Assembly (NCBI GenBank): GCA_933207985.1
Contig: OW240912.1
Coordinates: 253,598,946-253,662,945, forward strand
Direction of reading: 5' to 3'
Length of the DNA: 64,000 nucleotides
DNA from: Pelobates cultripes
Taxonomy: Eukaryota > Chordata > Amphibia > Anura > Pelobatidae
The notes beneath the pieces were generated by a model. That model did not search any database, was not told where the DNA came from, and was given only the letters and a program-made list of their open reading frames with translations. This document shows positions 1 to 11,356 of the stretch, in pieces. Position 1 is the first letter of the stretch; every line of letters starts with the position of its first letter. Both the position numbers and the translations under genes were made by a program.

Positions 1-1717
1 AATGATATAACATTATTTTATGATTTATGAAAGGAAAATGGCAATGAATCAGTCATATTTTAAGAATGACTATTCTCAGACAAAAGTGGCCCATTAAAGT
101 AGAGTCAAGATACAAAGACAGCCAACAGACAAAAGTAACAATTTTGAGAAAAGTGTAGAAATTTTTTTACGCCGCGTACAATATATCCACATTTTGTTCT
201 CTTTTTATAGCTTAAACTTTTACTTGGATGCATGAAAGTTTCCAATTCACAGGATAATTAAATCCAAAAACAATACAGGAAAGTCCAAAGGTATTTGCAC
301 TGTAAAATCTGGACATTGTTGTCAAAATTTAACAGTGTCTAGCTTTGCAAAGACAATTTCTAAATTAAATGAGATGTGGACCTGATTTCAGCCTGTTTAC
401 ATAAAAGTGAATTGCTGAAATCCAGAATGGTGTAATGGAAATAAACAACAGAATGCTAAAATACATTAATAATTATGCAGAATTAGCTGCTGTCTGCCTG
501 TAAATTCAGTTCAATCAAAGGTTATTTACACAGTTATTTAATTTATTATTCTTGAATATAATTAATTAAATCCATGTTACATTTATTTTTTATTATTATT
601 ATAATAACTATATGCATGCTGGATGCTTGCACTATTCATGGGCAAATACTACATATTTCTGTAGGATCAACTGCAAAAAGCAAGTGAATATTTTTTTTTA
701 TACAGATTTGTTCAGTGTGAATTTAAAGGGTTTATTCAATAAACACAACATTTTTGAGAACTGAAAACAAGTAAATTGAAATATATAGACAAAAAAAATA
801 GCCATGCTGTGACTATAGCTGTGTTAGAACATTTTTTACAACTCAGCAATGTTCTCCTAAATTTTGCCATCTGGTTTTCCATTCACTCTAATTTGCTGTT
901 TAGTCAATAAAACTGTCAGTGATTAAGTTGCAAGTCCTATGTTTTATATGGCATTCACATGTGAGAATAGATTTTAAAGCGGACACAGGGAAGTACCAAA
1001 TTAGATGTTTTTTGTTTTTGTTGTTTATATAACCCAATTGTAATGGATTGGCATTCAATATGAGAAATGCAAATCTGGTTGAAATTTGATTATTTTAACC
1101 AGTTTTTGCTTACATCATATGGACTTTACTGAATAATCTTGTTGGATTTAGTTGCAATATAATTAATGATTCAGACTGGTCAAGCATGTTTCAATAATGA
1201 AAATAATTTTCATGAGACTAGAATTAATCATATCAGCTGATCAAGAAACACAAAAACTGTAAGGCATAAGGCTGGGAAAATTCCAAAATTCTTGCCTTGA
1301 TCCAAGCAAAAACCAAGCCAAGATTTCAGCTTGGTTTTAAAATCCACAGTACAGGCCAAACTAGTGCCTATTCAAAATCTTTTATTTGCTGGATAAAAAA
1401 ACAATCACATAACTTTAAAAGTTGCATATTCATTATTAATCAGAAGGCAGGACAACGTAAATTAAAATGAAAGAAAATAGAAATGGACGCCCATTATAGT
1501 TTGAAGTTCAGGATATTGGTTAGTCAAGAGCTATGGTATGCAACATTATGTTACATGTACAAGTAGTGAAACTGTTATGCTAGACAATCAGTCATAAAAT
1601 GTCCAGCATAGCTGGTCAGATATATCTTAGGTAGCCAAAAGGTATTTCCCATTGAGGGATCTGTATGGAAATTTGATATTTTCCATATTGTACATATGCA
1701 ACAATATTGTCTTCAGG
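1..1717. other. AT-rich non-coding stretch
   Basis: No open frame of note, no terminal inverted repeats and no recognisable element fragment was seen. A few short A or T runs occur. This is either intergenic or deep intronic DNA; the sequence does not say which. Confidence 0.6.
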
Positions 1718-1732
1718 TTCTAGGCATTAACA
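1718..1732. repeat. Left target-site duplication of the palindromic element
   Basis: The 15-mer ttctaggcattaaca occurs here and again at 4732-4746, exactly where homology between the two arms stops on the right. Duplications of about 10-15 bp are usual for target-primed retroelements, including Penelope-like ones. Confidence 0.8.
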
Positions 1733-2645
1733 AAACAAAGGGGGGAGAAGAGTCTGCGCTAAACCGGAGGAGCAGCAACCCTATAAGGGAATCCCTCAAG
1801 AAACCCTTGTAGAGACAATAAAATACAAAAAGGGGGGAAAGGGCTGCGCTAAAAAATAATAAAAAAATAGAATATAAACAATAGACAAAGTTCATCTAAA
1901 AATGGATAAAAACAGTCTCACTGATATGTGATGGTAGGGTAATATTCCTCAGGTGTTGATCCGTCCGTGTGGTGGCAGATAGTCCATATATGTGGAAATA
2001 AAAACAGATAGAGAGCTTCCAATGGTGAAATATAGTACGTCTAGATATGATGTATAAATCAAGAGAAAAGTATTCCACTCACATTTGTTGGAGCTTGAAC
2101 CAGCTCTAGGAGAAGAGGCACTTAGTGGTTTAATCCCCACTATCGGATACACTTTAGTGATGGGTCCGTCTGTCACGACTTTGGATTTCCTTGATGTAGG
2201 CTGGGACCTACTCAGATGTGCGTAGTTCTATGGTGCTTGGGGAGATAGGTCCGCCTCTCCAGTTTGGAATAATGGGTATCCACGAAATATATAAAACAGT
2301 AGATAGTGCTCTCAGTATGAACAGTAAAAATATTTTAAGAAAATAAATTATACTTACAAGAATAGAGCAGACAAATACTGCTCTATTACCACAGCGCTGG
2401 TGGAATTATCCCCACCTGAGGATTTCTTTGGACAGGATACACTTCAGGGTTATGGTGTTTTAAGAAATAAATATTAAAAATAAAAATTAAAAATGAAGAT
2501 AAAAAGATATAGTATAAAAACAATATATGAAAGTGCCAGGAGTAGTTGAAATGTATAAAATACAATAAAAATAAGTATAAGATTGGTCCTCGTATAAAAG
2601 GCTAACCAAAAATAACTTTTATTGATTTAAAATACACTTTTTAAA

Positions 2646-2686
2646 ACCATTTACGCGTTTCACCTATGAGGTTTTTTCAAAATGGT
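2646..2686 (-). ncRNA. Hammerhead-like ribozyme motif, left arm
   Basis: This is the reverse-complement copy of the motif at 3918-3958. Read on the minus strand it has an accatt/aatggt outer stem, an ACCT/AGGT stem with a 3-nt loop, then GAAA and the self-complementary ACGCGT. The 5' core is degenerate relative to CUGANGA. Activity is unlikely for a lone copy. Confidence 0.4.
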
Positions 2687-2912
2687 AAAAGAACAATACA
2701 CCTGGCAGAGAACAGAATTTATAAGTTCATACAGAAATTGAATTTGGCGCCAAAATTTAGTGCACCAATCATATTCAAGGATTAAAACCGAACGAAAATT
2801 ACAATAAGAAATGAGTAAAAGACCATATAAATACAAAGATCTAAGCCTGATTAGGCTTGGGTAATACTAATTTTATAAAAACGAAGCTTTTATAAAGTTT
2901 TATTTTAAGTTG

Positions 2913-2934
2913 GTCCCGATCACGTGATCGGGAC
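2913..2934. repeat. 22-bp perfect palindrome inside the element
   Basis: gtcccgatcac followed by its reverse complement, with no spacer. It contains CACGTG, the E-box core. A copy lies in the right arm near 3671-3692. A related GC-rich palindromic spot (atgacgtcat) lies upstream of the second hammerhead-like motif near 54387-54396. Confidence 0.7.
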
Positions 2935-3917
2935 GTGCCGTGCATGCGCGGACCGTCTGAATAGGCGGATCGCTTAGAGATGTAAACAGAGGGCTCGGTG
3001 GCCGGCATGGGAGTGCAATGCTCCATGGGAAATGGAGTCCTGCCGGTCACCGAGCTCTTAAGGGCAGAAAACATAAGGGATTGGATTTTAAACAGTATTA
3101 CAGCATTCCAATAGAAGTATTTAGCAGAATCCATTTAACAATCAGAATAATAATAAAGCTGCAAATGCTAAAAATACACATACTGAAAATACAAATACAG
3201 ATATATAAATGTATCATGTAATATATAATCTCTGCAATATAAATGCACTAAAAATAATTTAAAAGATAAGAATTCCATAAAAAAGGTAACAGTAAACAAT
3301 ACCCACTTTTACTGTTACCTTTTTTATGGAATTCTTATCTTTTAAATTATTTTTAGTGCATTTATATTGCAGAGATTATATATTACATAATACATTTATA
3401 TATCTGTATTTGTATTTTCAGTATGTGTATTTTTAGCATTTGCAGCTTTATTATTATTCTGATTGTTAAATGGATTCTGCTAAATACTTCTATTGGAATG
3501 CTGTAATACTGTTTAAAATCCAATCCCTTATGTTTTCTGCCCTTAAGAGCTCGGTGACCGACAGGACTCCATTTCCCATGGAGCATTGCGCTCCCATGCC
3601 GGCCACCGAACCCTCTGTTTACATCTCTAAGCGATCCGCCTATTCAGACGGTCCGCGCATGCGCGGCACGTCCCGATCACGTGATCGGGACCAACTTAAA
3701 ATAAAACTTTATAAAAGCTTCGTTTTTATAAAATTAGTATTACCCAAGACTAATCAGGCTTAGATCTTTGTATTTATATGGTCTTTTACTCATTTCTTAT
3801 TGTAATTTTCGTTCGGTTTTAATCCTTGAATATGATTGGTGCACTAAATTTTGGCGCCAAATTCAATTTCTGTATGAACTTATAAATTCTGTTCCCTGCC
3901 AGGTGTATTGTTCTTTT

Positions 3918-3958
3918 ACCATTTTGAAAAAACCTCATAGGTGAAACGCGTAAATGGT
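3918..3958 (+). ncRNA. Hammerhead-like ribozyme motif, right arm
   Basis: Stem I is accatt (3918-3923) with aatggt (3953-3958), 6 bp. A core-like tgaaaa follows at 3925-3930 where CUGANGA would be expected, with one extra A. Stem II is acct (3932-3935) with aggt (3939-3942) around the loop cat. GAAA is at 3943-3946. The short self-complementary ACGCGT (3946-3951) would form stem III, with A3952 at the cleavage position. Penelope-like elements are known to carry hammerheads with such very short stem III. The changed C3 and G8 positions argue against present self-cleavage. The assignment is by shape and motif order only. Confidence 0.45.
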
Positions 3959-4731
3959 TTTAAAAAGTGTATTTTAAATCAATAAAAGTTATTTTTGGTT
4001 AGCCTTTTATACGAGGACCAATCTTATACTTATTTTTATTGTATTTTATACATTTCAACTACTCCTGGCACTTTCATATATTGTTTTTATACTATATCTT
4101 TTTATTTTTATTTTTAATTTTTATTTTTAATTTTTAATTCTTAAAACACCATAACCCTGAAGTGTATCCTGTCCAAAGAAATCCTCAGGTGGGGATAATT
4201 CCACCAGCGCTGTGGTAATAGAGCAGTATTTGTCTGCTCTATTCTTGTAAGTATAACTTATTTTCTTAAAATATTTTTACTGTTCATACTGAGAGCACTA
4301 TCTACTGTTTTATATATTTCGTGGATACCCATTATTCCAAACTGGAGAGGCGGACCTATCTCCCCAAGCACCATAGAACTACGCACATCTGAGCAGGTTC
4401 CAGCCTACATCAAGGAAATCCAAAGTTGTGACAGACGGACCCATCACTAAAGTGTATCCGATAGTGGGGATTAAACCACTAAGTGCCTCTTCTCCTAGAG
4501 CTGGTTCAAGCTCCAACAAATGTGAGTGGAATACTTTTCTCTTGATTTATACATCACATCTAGACGTACTATATTTCACCATTGGAAGCTCTCTATCTGT
4601 TTTTATTTCCACATATATGGACTATCTGCCACCACACGGACGGATCAACACCTGAGGAATATTACCCTACCATCACATATCAGCGAGACTGTTTTTATCC
4701 ATTTTTAGATTAACTTTGTCTATTGTTTATA

Positions 4732-4746
4732 TTCTAGGCATTAACA
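4732..4746. repeat. Right target-site duplication of the palindromic element
   Basis: Identical to 1718-1732 over 15 bases. The DNA beyond it (from 4747) has no counterpart in the left arm. Confidence 0.8.
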
Positions 4747-5004
4747 GACTAGCCAATGCAATGACTATTTTTCTCGTATAAAATGCATATTGAAAATTGA
4801 ATATTGTTCTGCTTTTCCCTACAAAATTTTTGTGCTGTGCGAGACTGATGTCCTGGTTTAGTTGAAGCAGCCAAGCTTAATTTTGATGGGAGTTACATGG
4901 ATACTGTGGTACCTGCCATGACTTTCAGTTTGTTATAATGTTTAAACTTGAGACATAGTACAGTGAGCACCAATGCTACAATTGGTTCACCGTAATTAAT
5001 TTTG

Positions 5005-5547
5005 TTAAAGGATCACTATAGGATCAGGAACACAAACATGTAAAACCAAAACCACCATCTAGCTCCCCTGGGCCCCTCATGCCTCCTTATATATAGAAAA
5101 ATCTTACTGAATTCAGCAGTCTGCTGACATCATCAGAAGTGGTAGCGTGATCCAATCACAGTGCTTCCCCATAGGATTGGCTGAGACTGACAAGGAGGCA
5201 GATCAGGGGCAGAGCCAACACAATTCAAACATAGTCCTGGCCAATCAGCATCTCCTCATAGAGATGAGTTGAATCAATGAATCTCTATGAGGAAAGATCA
5301 GTGTCTGCATGCAGAGGGAGGAGATACTGAATGTTTAGATGCATTTTAGGCAGCCCTGACCTAGGAAGGATCTCTAACAGCCATCTGATGAGTGGCCAGT
5401 AAAGTTATCACTAGGCTGTAATGTAAACACTGCATTTTTTCTGAAAAGACAGTGTTTACAGCAAAAAGCCTGAAGGTAATGATTCTACTCACCAGAACAA
5501 ATTCAATAAGCTGTGTAGTTGGTCTGGTGACTATAGTGTCCCTTTAA
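5005..5547. mobile_element. T2/Kolobok-like MITE, complete
   Basis: Starts TTAAAGGATCACTATAG and ends CTATAGTGTCCCTTTAA, giving TTAA at both ends and imperfect terminal inverted repeats. The 543-bp interior has no open frame. T2-family MITEs with a TTAAAGG end and TTAA target site are known from Xenopus. This one would be non-autonomous, moved by a transposase encoded elsewhere. Confidence 0.75.
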
Positions 5548-8470
5548 GCAGCAAGAGATTTGGATTTACTCCAACATGACATGTAACCCTGGTGCACTAA
5601 AACTGATATCATTCTTATTTTTTTTTTTCTCACTCATGCTATGAATAGTCTACCAGTAGTGTCCAGCTAAGTCTGCCAGGGCTATTAACCTTCTTTACTA
5701 ATAACCATTTAATTGCCAATTAACGTGCTACATCATTAAGCATTATTGGGTAGTCTTACTTTGGAACATCAGAATGTTACTTTCCCATTGCATTTCAAAT
5801 AACTTGCTTGTACTAAGTATTTATTAGCAATTAATAAATTTAATTTGTGTTGCTTGTTAACCTGGTGATCATTCTTAATTGTATGACATGTTGACAATCA
5901 ATATATGTAATGAAACATCTGATATAACCAGCTGGAAAATGTGCTTTTAAATCAAGGTGCATTGGTCTTATGGTCCAACATGCTATTAAGGTAAAGGAAA
6001 TCCCTCTGAACCAATGTGCTGTAAGCTGAGAAAATCTGTCATTTGTGTTGGCTATCATTAAATACACATTTTTATTCTGCTGTTGTCAGGTATCTATGCC
6101 TCTATGTGCTAATTTGTTTTAAATGGCACAATCAAATAGTATTTGCGAGCCTGATTTAATGGATAATGGCAATAGCACATAAATCATATATTTCATTTAA
6201 AGATACAAACCAGGTTCCTTTAAAAAAAAAAAAAAATGAAATTATAGATTAATTATTGATGCATATAGAATATACCAGTTTACATTTTAATGCTTTCTGT
6301 GAATGAGTGAAAGTAGCTTTTTGTGCCAGTGATATAGTATAGCATTTTTCAAAAATAGATCTCAAAGCTCATATCCCATTAAATTAATTGTACAACTTGT
6401 TTTAATCACTTACATGCTTCTGAGAGTCTGTATTATTTCCTAGAGGAAAATGATAAACAATCTGGTTTTGTGTAGATTTACAAAACTACAGCAGATCTAA
6501 CAGAATGAGAGTTACATATAAAGTGCTGCAGTAACACTAAATATGACCTATTTTATCATATGTTTGCATTTGCACTTATTTTGCACTTTGTTAAAGGTAT
6601 AAAGATGTCTAAATAGTTTTTTTTACATAAGAAAGAAATGTGCAATGGTTTTATTTTCACGTTGCAACTTTTAATTCTCAAATTTAGACCGACTTACCCA
6701 CATAATGCTGATGGACAAGGGATTGCCATAGTGACATCAAGATATACATTACACCCAAAGTGCTTTTTGGTAAACATCTCAAGCAAAAATTTTAATATAT
6801 GATTGTTTACCCAAAATTACACTTTGTCTTAAACCTTAAAAAGTGTGGAGATTTTGTCACCATACAAAACAGGCACCAAATCAAGGTGGGAGAGCATATT
6901 CTAATATCGTTTGATAATATCACTTGATGTGGTAACAAGTGGCCAATGCAAAAAATGTAACAAAGCGTAGGGCCTGTATATCACGATCTTAACAGTGTAT
7001 ATATTGTATTATTCAAGAGAGCTTGATATTGTTTACTAGGAAAGCATTCTAGGAAGAGTATCCACTGTTGCTGTCAATTATTCACCTTCCATATATCTAA
7101 AAAGCTTCTAGATTCAGTCTACCTGCCACTTGTGGAAGCTATTGCATAAAAGTTAAAATCCATTTGACAATAAGCCAAATTTAAGAAAAATCATAGAAAC
7201 ATACATTCAAAGAATAAGGAGATTTTAAACACAGTCACTGACACATTGATAATAAATAGCAGAAACAGACACACACACACAAACACAAAGACATGAATAA
7301 GAGATTACACACTTACATGTGGATTAGGGTTTAAAAACACATAGATTAAGATGTATAGATGGATGGATGATCAACATTTGGTCATCTTAATCTGTTTAAC
7401 AGATATATATATTGCGCCAAATAAGTGAAGGCCATTCAGAATCAACTTAATTTGAATTTAATTTAAATAAAAATTAATATTGTTACATTTTTCTAAACCT
7501 TTATTAAATTGAATGCAGGAGCACTCAATATACTTCTGTCACTTTATCTTCATTGCCTGATTTTTAAGAAATATATTTAGATATTCTTTTTTTATATTTC
7601 AATATGCGTGAAGAAAATCTTTTGAGAAGTCTCTGTTTTGTGGTTAAGGAGATGAAATGAAAATTAACAATTAATGTTTTCTACTAGTTGGCGGTGAGTA
7701 AAGAAGAGCCCTCTTTGCTACTGGCTGTGAAATGCAAACAGAACAAAAGAGGGCAATTTAGTTTAATTTAATATTGTTTGCTGTTACATCAAATAGACTG
7801 GCTGAGCCACTGTGTTTGCATGTGGCTGCTAAGGGATTGCAGATAAGAGGTTCTCCTATTCTTCATGTCAAGTGAACCTATCCATGCTTTCTGCCTTTCT
7901 ACTTGTCAAGAATGTAAACAGGATTCTGCTGCAGCTGCAGTTTACATCTGCTCTGCATAAGCAATATTTTAATACATTCTGCTCAATTTACATTTTCCAT
8001 TCATATGCTCATTTTTTTTTCTTTCAAGAAAACACATTTCCTGACAAAGATTGCTGAAATTCAATCTGTTCCAATTAATTTCTTCATTTTGGGATTCACT
8101 ACATTGTTTCTATATCTTCCTGCAGTGCTGTTTTTTTTTAGAACTATTTCCCATCCTCTATTGCCAAGAGCTGTTGTGGGCTTTGAAGCTGTCCAGGAAT
8201 CTTTATCATATTGTATCTGTACCCAACATTTCCAAACATGTTGGCACCAAGCCACAGCACTTCTAAACCATCTTAGGAGTTTGTTTTTACTTGGTCGATC
8301 TTTGCGTCAGTGGATTTTATATTGTTTGTTGAAGTGACATTTACGGGAATTAGAATAATTGAGAAAAAAAAATGATTGTCATTGTTAGTTGAAAAGCTTT
8401 ATTCCAGTAAACAAAAGTACTGGAATGCTCTAAATTAAGTATTTTATTTCTCATTTAAATTCTATTTTAA
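5548..8470. other. Unique AT-rich stretch
   Basis: No gene recognised. The open frames near 7872-8337 are short, overlap in several frames and show no known domain. A short CA run lies near 7267-7290 and a GATG run near 7358-7372. Confidence 0.55.
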
Positions 8471-8728
8471 CTTATGGAATTTATATAGAATGTAGAATAT
8501 TTTCTAAAAACATAATTCTATCATAAGAGTCAAAATGAAAGTATTCTCAACCACTTGAGGGGTATTGTGTAAGAAGCCAGAGATTGGTCCATGGTTAAAT
8601 AGGTCTACTTGCTCTTTCCACAACACATTATTTACCTCTTACACTCTTCTTTTTTATAAGACTTCTAGTCTGCTTATAACGTATGGGACAGCATGCCTAG
8701 TCCATGTAATTAATGCAGCACTCTATAG
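8471..8728. repeat. Tandem duplication, copy 1 (258 bp)
   Basis: Repeated at 8745-9002 with a period of 274 bp. Only two substitutions were found by eye: aatgtag against aatttag near the start, and ggttaaa against ggtgaaa in the middle. The copies are separated by 16 bases (8729-8744) that echo the tctatagtg at the end of the copy. Confidence 0.85.
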
Positions 8729-8744
8729 TGCGTCTATAGTGTGT

Positions 8745-9002
8745 CTTATGGAATTTATATAGAATTTAGAATATTTTCTAAAAACATAATTCTATCATAA
8801 GAGTCAAAATGAAAGTATTCTCAACCACTTGAGGGGTATTGTGTAAGAAGCCAGAGATTGGTCCATGGTGAAATAGGTCTACTTGCTCTTTCCACAACAC
8901 ATTATTTACCTCTTACACTCTTCTTTTTTATAAGACTTCTAGTCTGCTTATAACGTATGGGACAGCATGCCTAGTCCATGTAATTAATGCAGCACTCTAT
9001 AG
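8745..9002. repeat. Tandem duplication, copy 2 (258 bp)
   Basis: About 99% identical to 8471-8728, in the same orientation. Either a very recent local duplication or a collapsed/expanded assembly artefact. No element ends or coding sequence are visible in the unit. Confidence 0.85.
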
Positions 9003-10640
9003 TCCCTTCCTTTAAAGACTGGATCCCCATAAGTAGTGATGATATGAACCATTAAGGTACTCATTCTAATGGCAGATTGAATCAGTACTTTGGGCTTTGT
9101 GATTCTGCTGGTCAGGAGAATCACATACCAGCCTACTAATGACCCACAATCGGCTGTTGTTCATTCTGAATTGCCCTTGTCCTACACATCTTCTGGACTT
9201 CACACATGTCCTGCATTCATTCTCCTTGTCCTGTTGGGTCACCTACCATGAATTACCATAGATAAATATGTGTCAGTGTTTTTCTTATTTTCTTTTTCAT
9301 TTCCTTATTCCCCCATTCACTTCTTCTGTTGCACTCGTTTCACTAAGCTTCCCATCTATTTTATCCGTTACTATTATCCATTTTACATGTATATAGGTTT
9401 TCCACTGCACCATTCCTTATAGGCTTTTAAACATTTTGAATAACCATAAATAAATAAAAATTATAGCAGATTGATAAATAGTAATGTTCTGTGGTTACAA
9501 AATATGTATCACTAATACATTTGTTGAGATGTGTGTAGATAAAATAGCACAGATTAAAAAAAAAATATTTAATTCTGCTACAATTATTATTTTTTGTCAT
9601 TGTAAGGCAATGTGGTTGCCAGTTCACCACAATTTGCTCTTTTTTTTTGTAAAGAGACCTCACTGTATACATTGTAATATACTAATCCCTGGTATCTGAC
9701 TAGTTGATTTCGCAATACCAACTCTAACTCCTGCCTTTTGGATGCCCCTGATGTATATTCTGTGCCAGATAGTAACTGGATTCATCAAATAGTCATGCTG
9801 GCTCGGAGAGCAGCTAACAACTGTGCTCCTGTCAGGGTCTGCTTCAGCACTCACAGAATCATTGCAAAAGTCCTACTGTGACTGGTGCAGAAACACAATG
9901 AGCACTAACAAGAGAAGTTGTTCTGTAGCCAGCATCTCAATTTGCAGGTTTATTCTCTAAGAAATGTGATATGCTAACAGCCAAAGACAGAATAATTCCA
10001 TCATAACAAAATAGCCATTAATAATCTTGTCTTTAAGGTCCTCTCCTACAGAATGTTCAATGCTACTATATATACAAATACTACATAAGAAGAGCATTCT
10101 ACACTGACATAGGTTCTTTAGGGACAAGATTTTGATGATGGTGTGAAATATGATTGGGTCGGATGGAGTAAAAAATGTATTGTCCAATAGCTGAGTTTGT
10201 GAAAACTTGACCTATATTTTTCAAAGTGGCAATTCATAGTTTAATGAATAAGTCCCTTGGTTTCTGACGGGTGGTAAGTACTTATTCAAAGAGGTAAAAA
10301 GTCTGTATTGATATATTTAACTCTTTAACTTGACATTCTTAATTATAGCTACAGTTAATTCATGTGCAATTTACAGATAATGTTGTGAGCAAATGCCTTC
10401 TTCATTTTATTTTGAGATTGCACGTATTTATTACAGTACTCCACTTTTATATGTAACTTTCGTCATGAATAATAACCTCATATTGCAAACATTTCCCCTT
10501 GGTATACAGAGATAGATATGAAGACTGAAACAGGGTATGTAGAAAAAACTGTTCCAACGGTGTAACTATGCAATGTGGTGTACAAGATCTGTTAACTATC
10601 ATTAGAATTATATTTGTTAATACTCAACTTTACTGTTTTC
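9003..10640. other. Unique AT-rich stretch
   Basis: Nothing recognisable beyond short homopolymer runs. The small open frames here lack any domain signature. Confidence 0.55.
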
Positions 10641-10815
10641 TTAAAGGACCACTAAAGGCACCCAGACCACGTCATCTCAATGAAGTAGTCTTGGTTCAGT
10701 GACTCTGTAGTTTTTACCCTGCAATGTAAACATTTGTAATTTTGTAGCATTAAATACACCTCTAAGTCACTGTAATACAACCAAGTTTGGTCACGTGACT
10801 TTCATTTCCACACCA
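10641..10815 (+). mobile_element. T2-like MITE, left end only
   Basis: Begins TTAAAGGACCACTAAAGG and continues with cacccagaccac, as at 46117 and 33569, so it belongs to the same subfamily. No matching right end with TTAA was found. The adjoining TAGTCGACTA-type repeat begins where it stops. Confidence 0.55.
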
Positions 10816-11356
10816 ATGTTAATTTTGGCAGTAAATTTCAATTTAGTTTTAGTCATAGTATTTATTACTAAAAATAATTTTAGTTTTAGTCGTATTTTAG
10901 TCTCCTGAATTGTTTTATTTTAGTCTGGTTTAGTCGACTAAATCTTCAATACATTTTGGTCGACTAATTATCCATTAGATTTTAGTCAACTAAATCTACT
11001 GGAGATTTTAGTTGACACGACTAAAATCTAATGGGTTTAGTTAAAGCCTCTATCTGTCTCATTTGGTCTTTTCGCAGCCCCTCAGTGTCTTTTTGTGCCC
11101 ATCCAGCCCCACTAGGTGTCTCTCTCCCAAGCCCCGGTGTGTCTCTTTTGCCCCTTCCACAGCCCCTCTGTGCAGTGGTAATGTTGATGGCAAATTTCAA
11201 TTTAGTTTTAGTCATTGTCTTTTGACTAAAATGCCATTTTAGTTTTAGTCATATTATAGACATCTGAATTATTTTAGTTTTACTCTAGCTCTAGTCAACT
11301 AAATCTCAAAAATTTTAGTCGCCTAAAATTTGACTAAAATTGTTAGTTGACAAAAT
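10816..11356 (+). repeat. TAGTCGACTA-type interspersed repeat, copy A
   Basis: Built of two diverged halves, each starting near a caaatttcaatttagttt block (10834 and 11190) and rich in TTTTAGTC and its complement. The outer ends are imperfect inverted repeats (ttaattttggca against the complement of tgacaaaatgaa). The C-rich centre (about 11075-11175) is shared with copy B at 30520-30969. Probably a non-autonomous DNA element; the superfamily is not clear. Confidence 0.65.

Larger units (their letters stand above)
1733..4731. mobile_element. 3.0-kb palindromic element, Penelope-like or foldback type
   Basis: Two arms of about 1.43 kb (about 1867-3296 and 3308-4731) are reverse complements of each other around an 11-nt spacer (3297-3307). 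In the stretches compared by eye they differ only at scattered single bases and at one A/T-rich indel tract near 2460-2520 and 4085-4140. The left side has about 135 extra bases (1733-1866), in which a GGGGGG...CTGCGCTAAA unit occurs twice (1740-1763 and 1832-1853). The whole is flanked by identical 15-bp repeats, so it appears to have inserted, or been fixed, as one unit. Each arm carries a hammerhead-like motif reading outward, and a 22-bp perfect palindrome (2913-2934 in the left arm). The paired small open frames in the arms are mirror images and are not taken as genes. A Penelope-like retroelement with inverted terminal units is favoured because of the ribozyme-like motif and the duplication length. 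A foldback DNA transposon or a retrozyme-like non-autonomous element is also possible. Confidence 0.75.

Noticed and set aside
2841..3763. Mirror-image open frames (97, 67 and 75 codons) in both arms of the palindrome
   Set aside because: They exist twice only because the arms are reverse complements. No domain, no start context and low-complexity ends; treated as part of the mobile element.
5840..6067. 75-codon minus-strand frame in unique DNA
   Set aside because: Length expected by chance in 64 kb; no signal peptide, domain or conserved neighbour.
8005..8337. 110-codon open frame
   Set aside because: AT-rich, overlaps other frames, rich in Phe and Leu from T runs, no recognised domain or splice-flanked exon structure.
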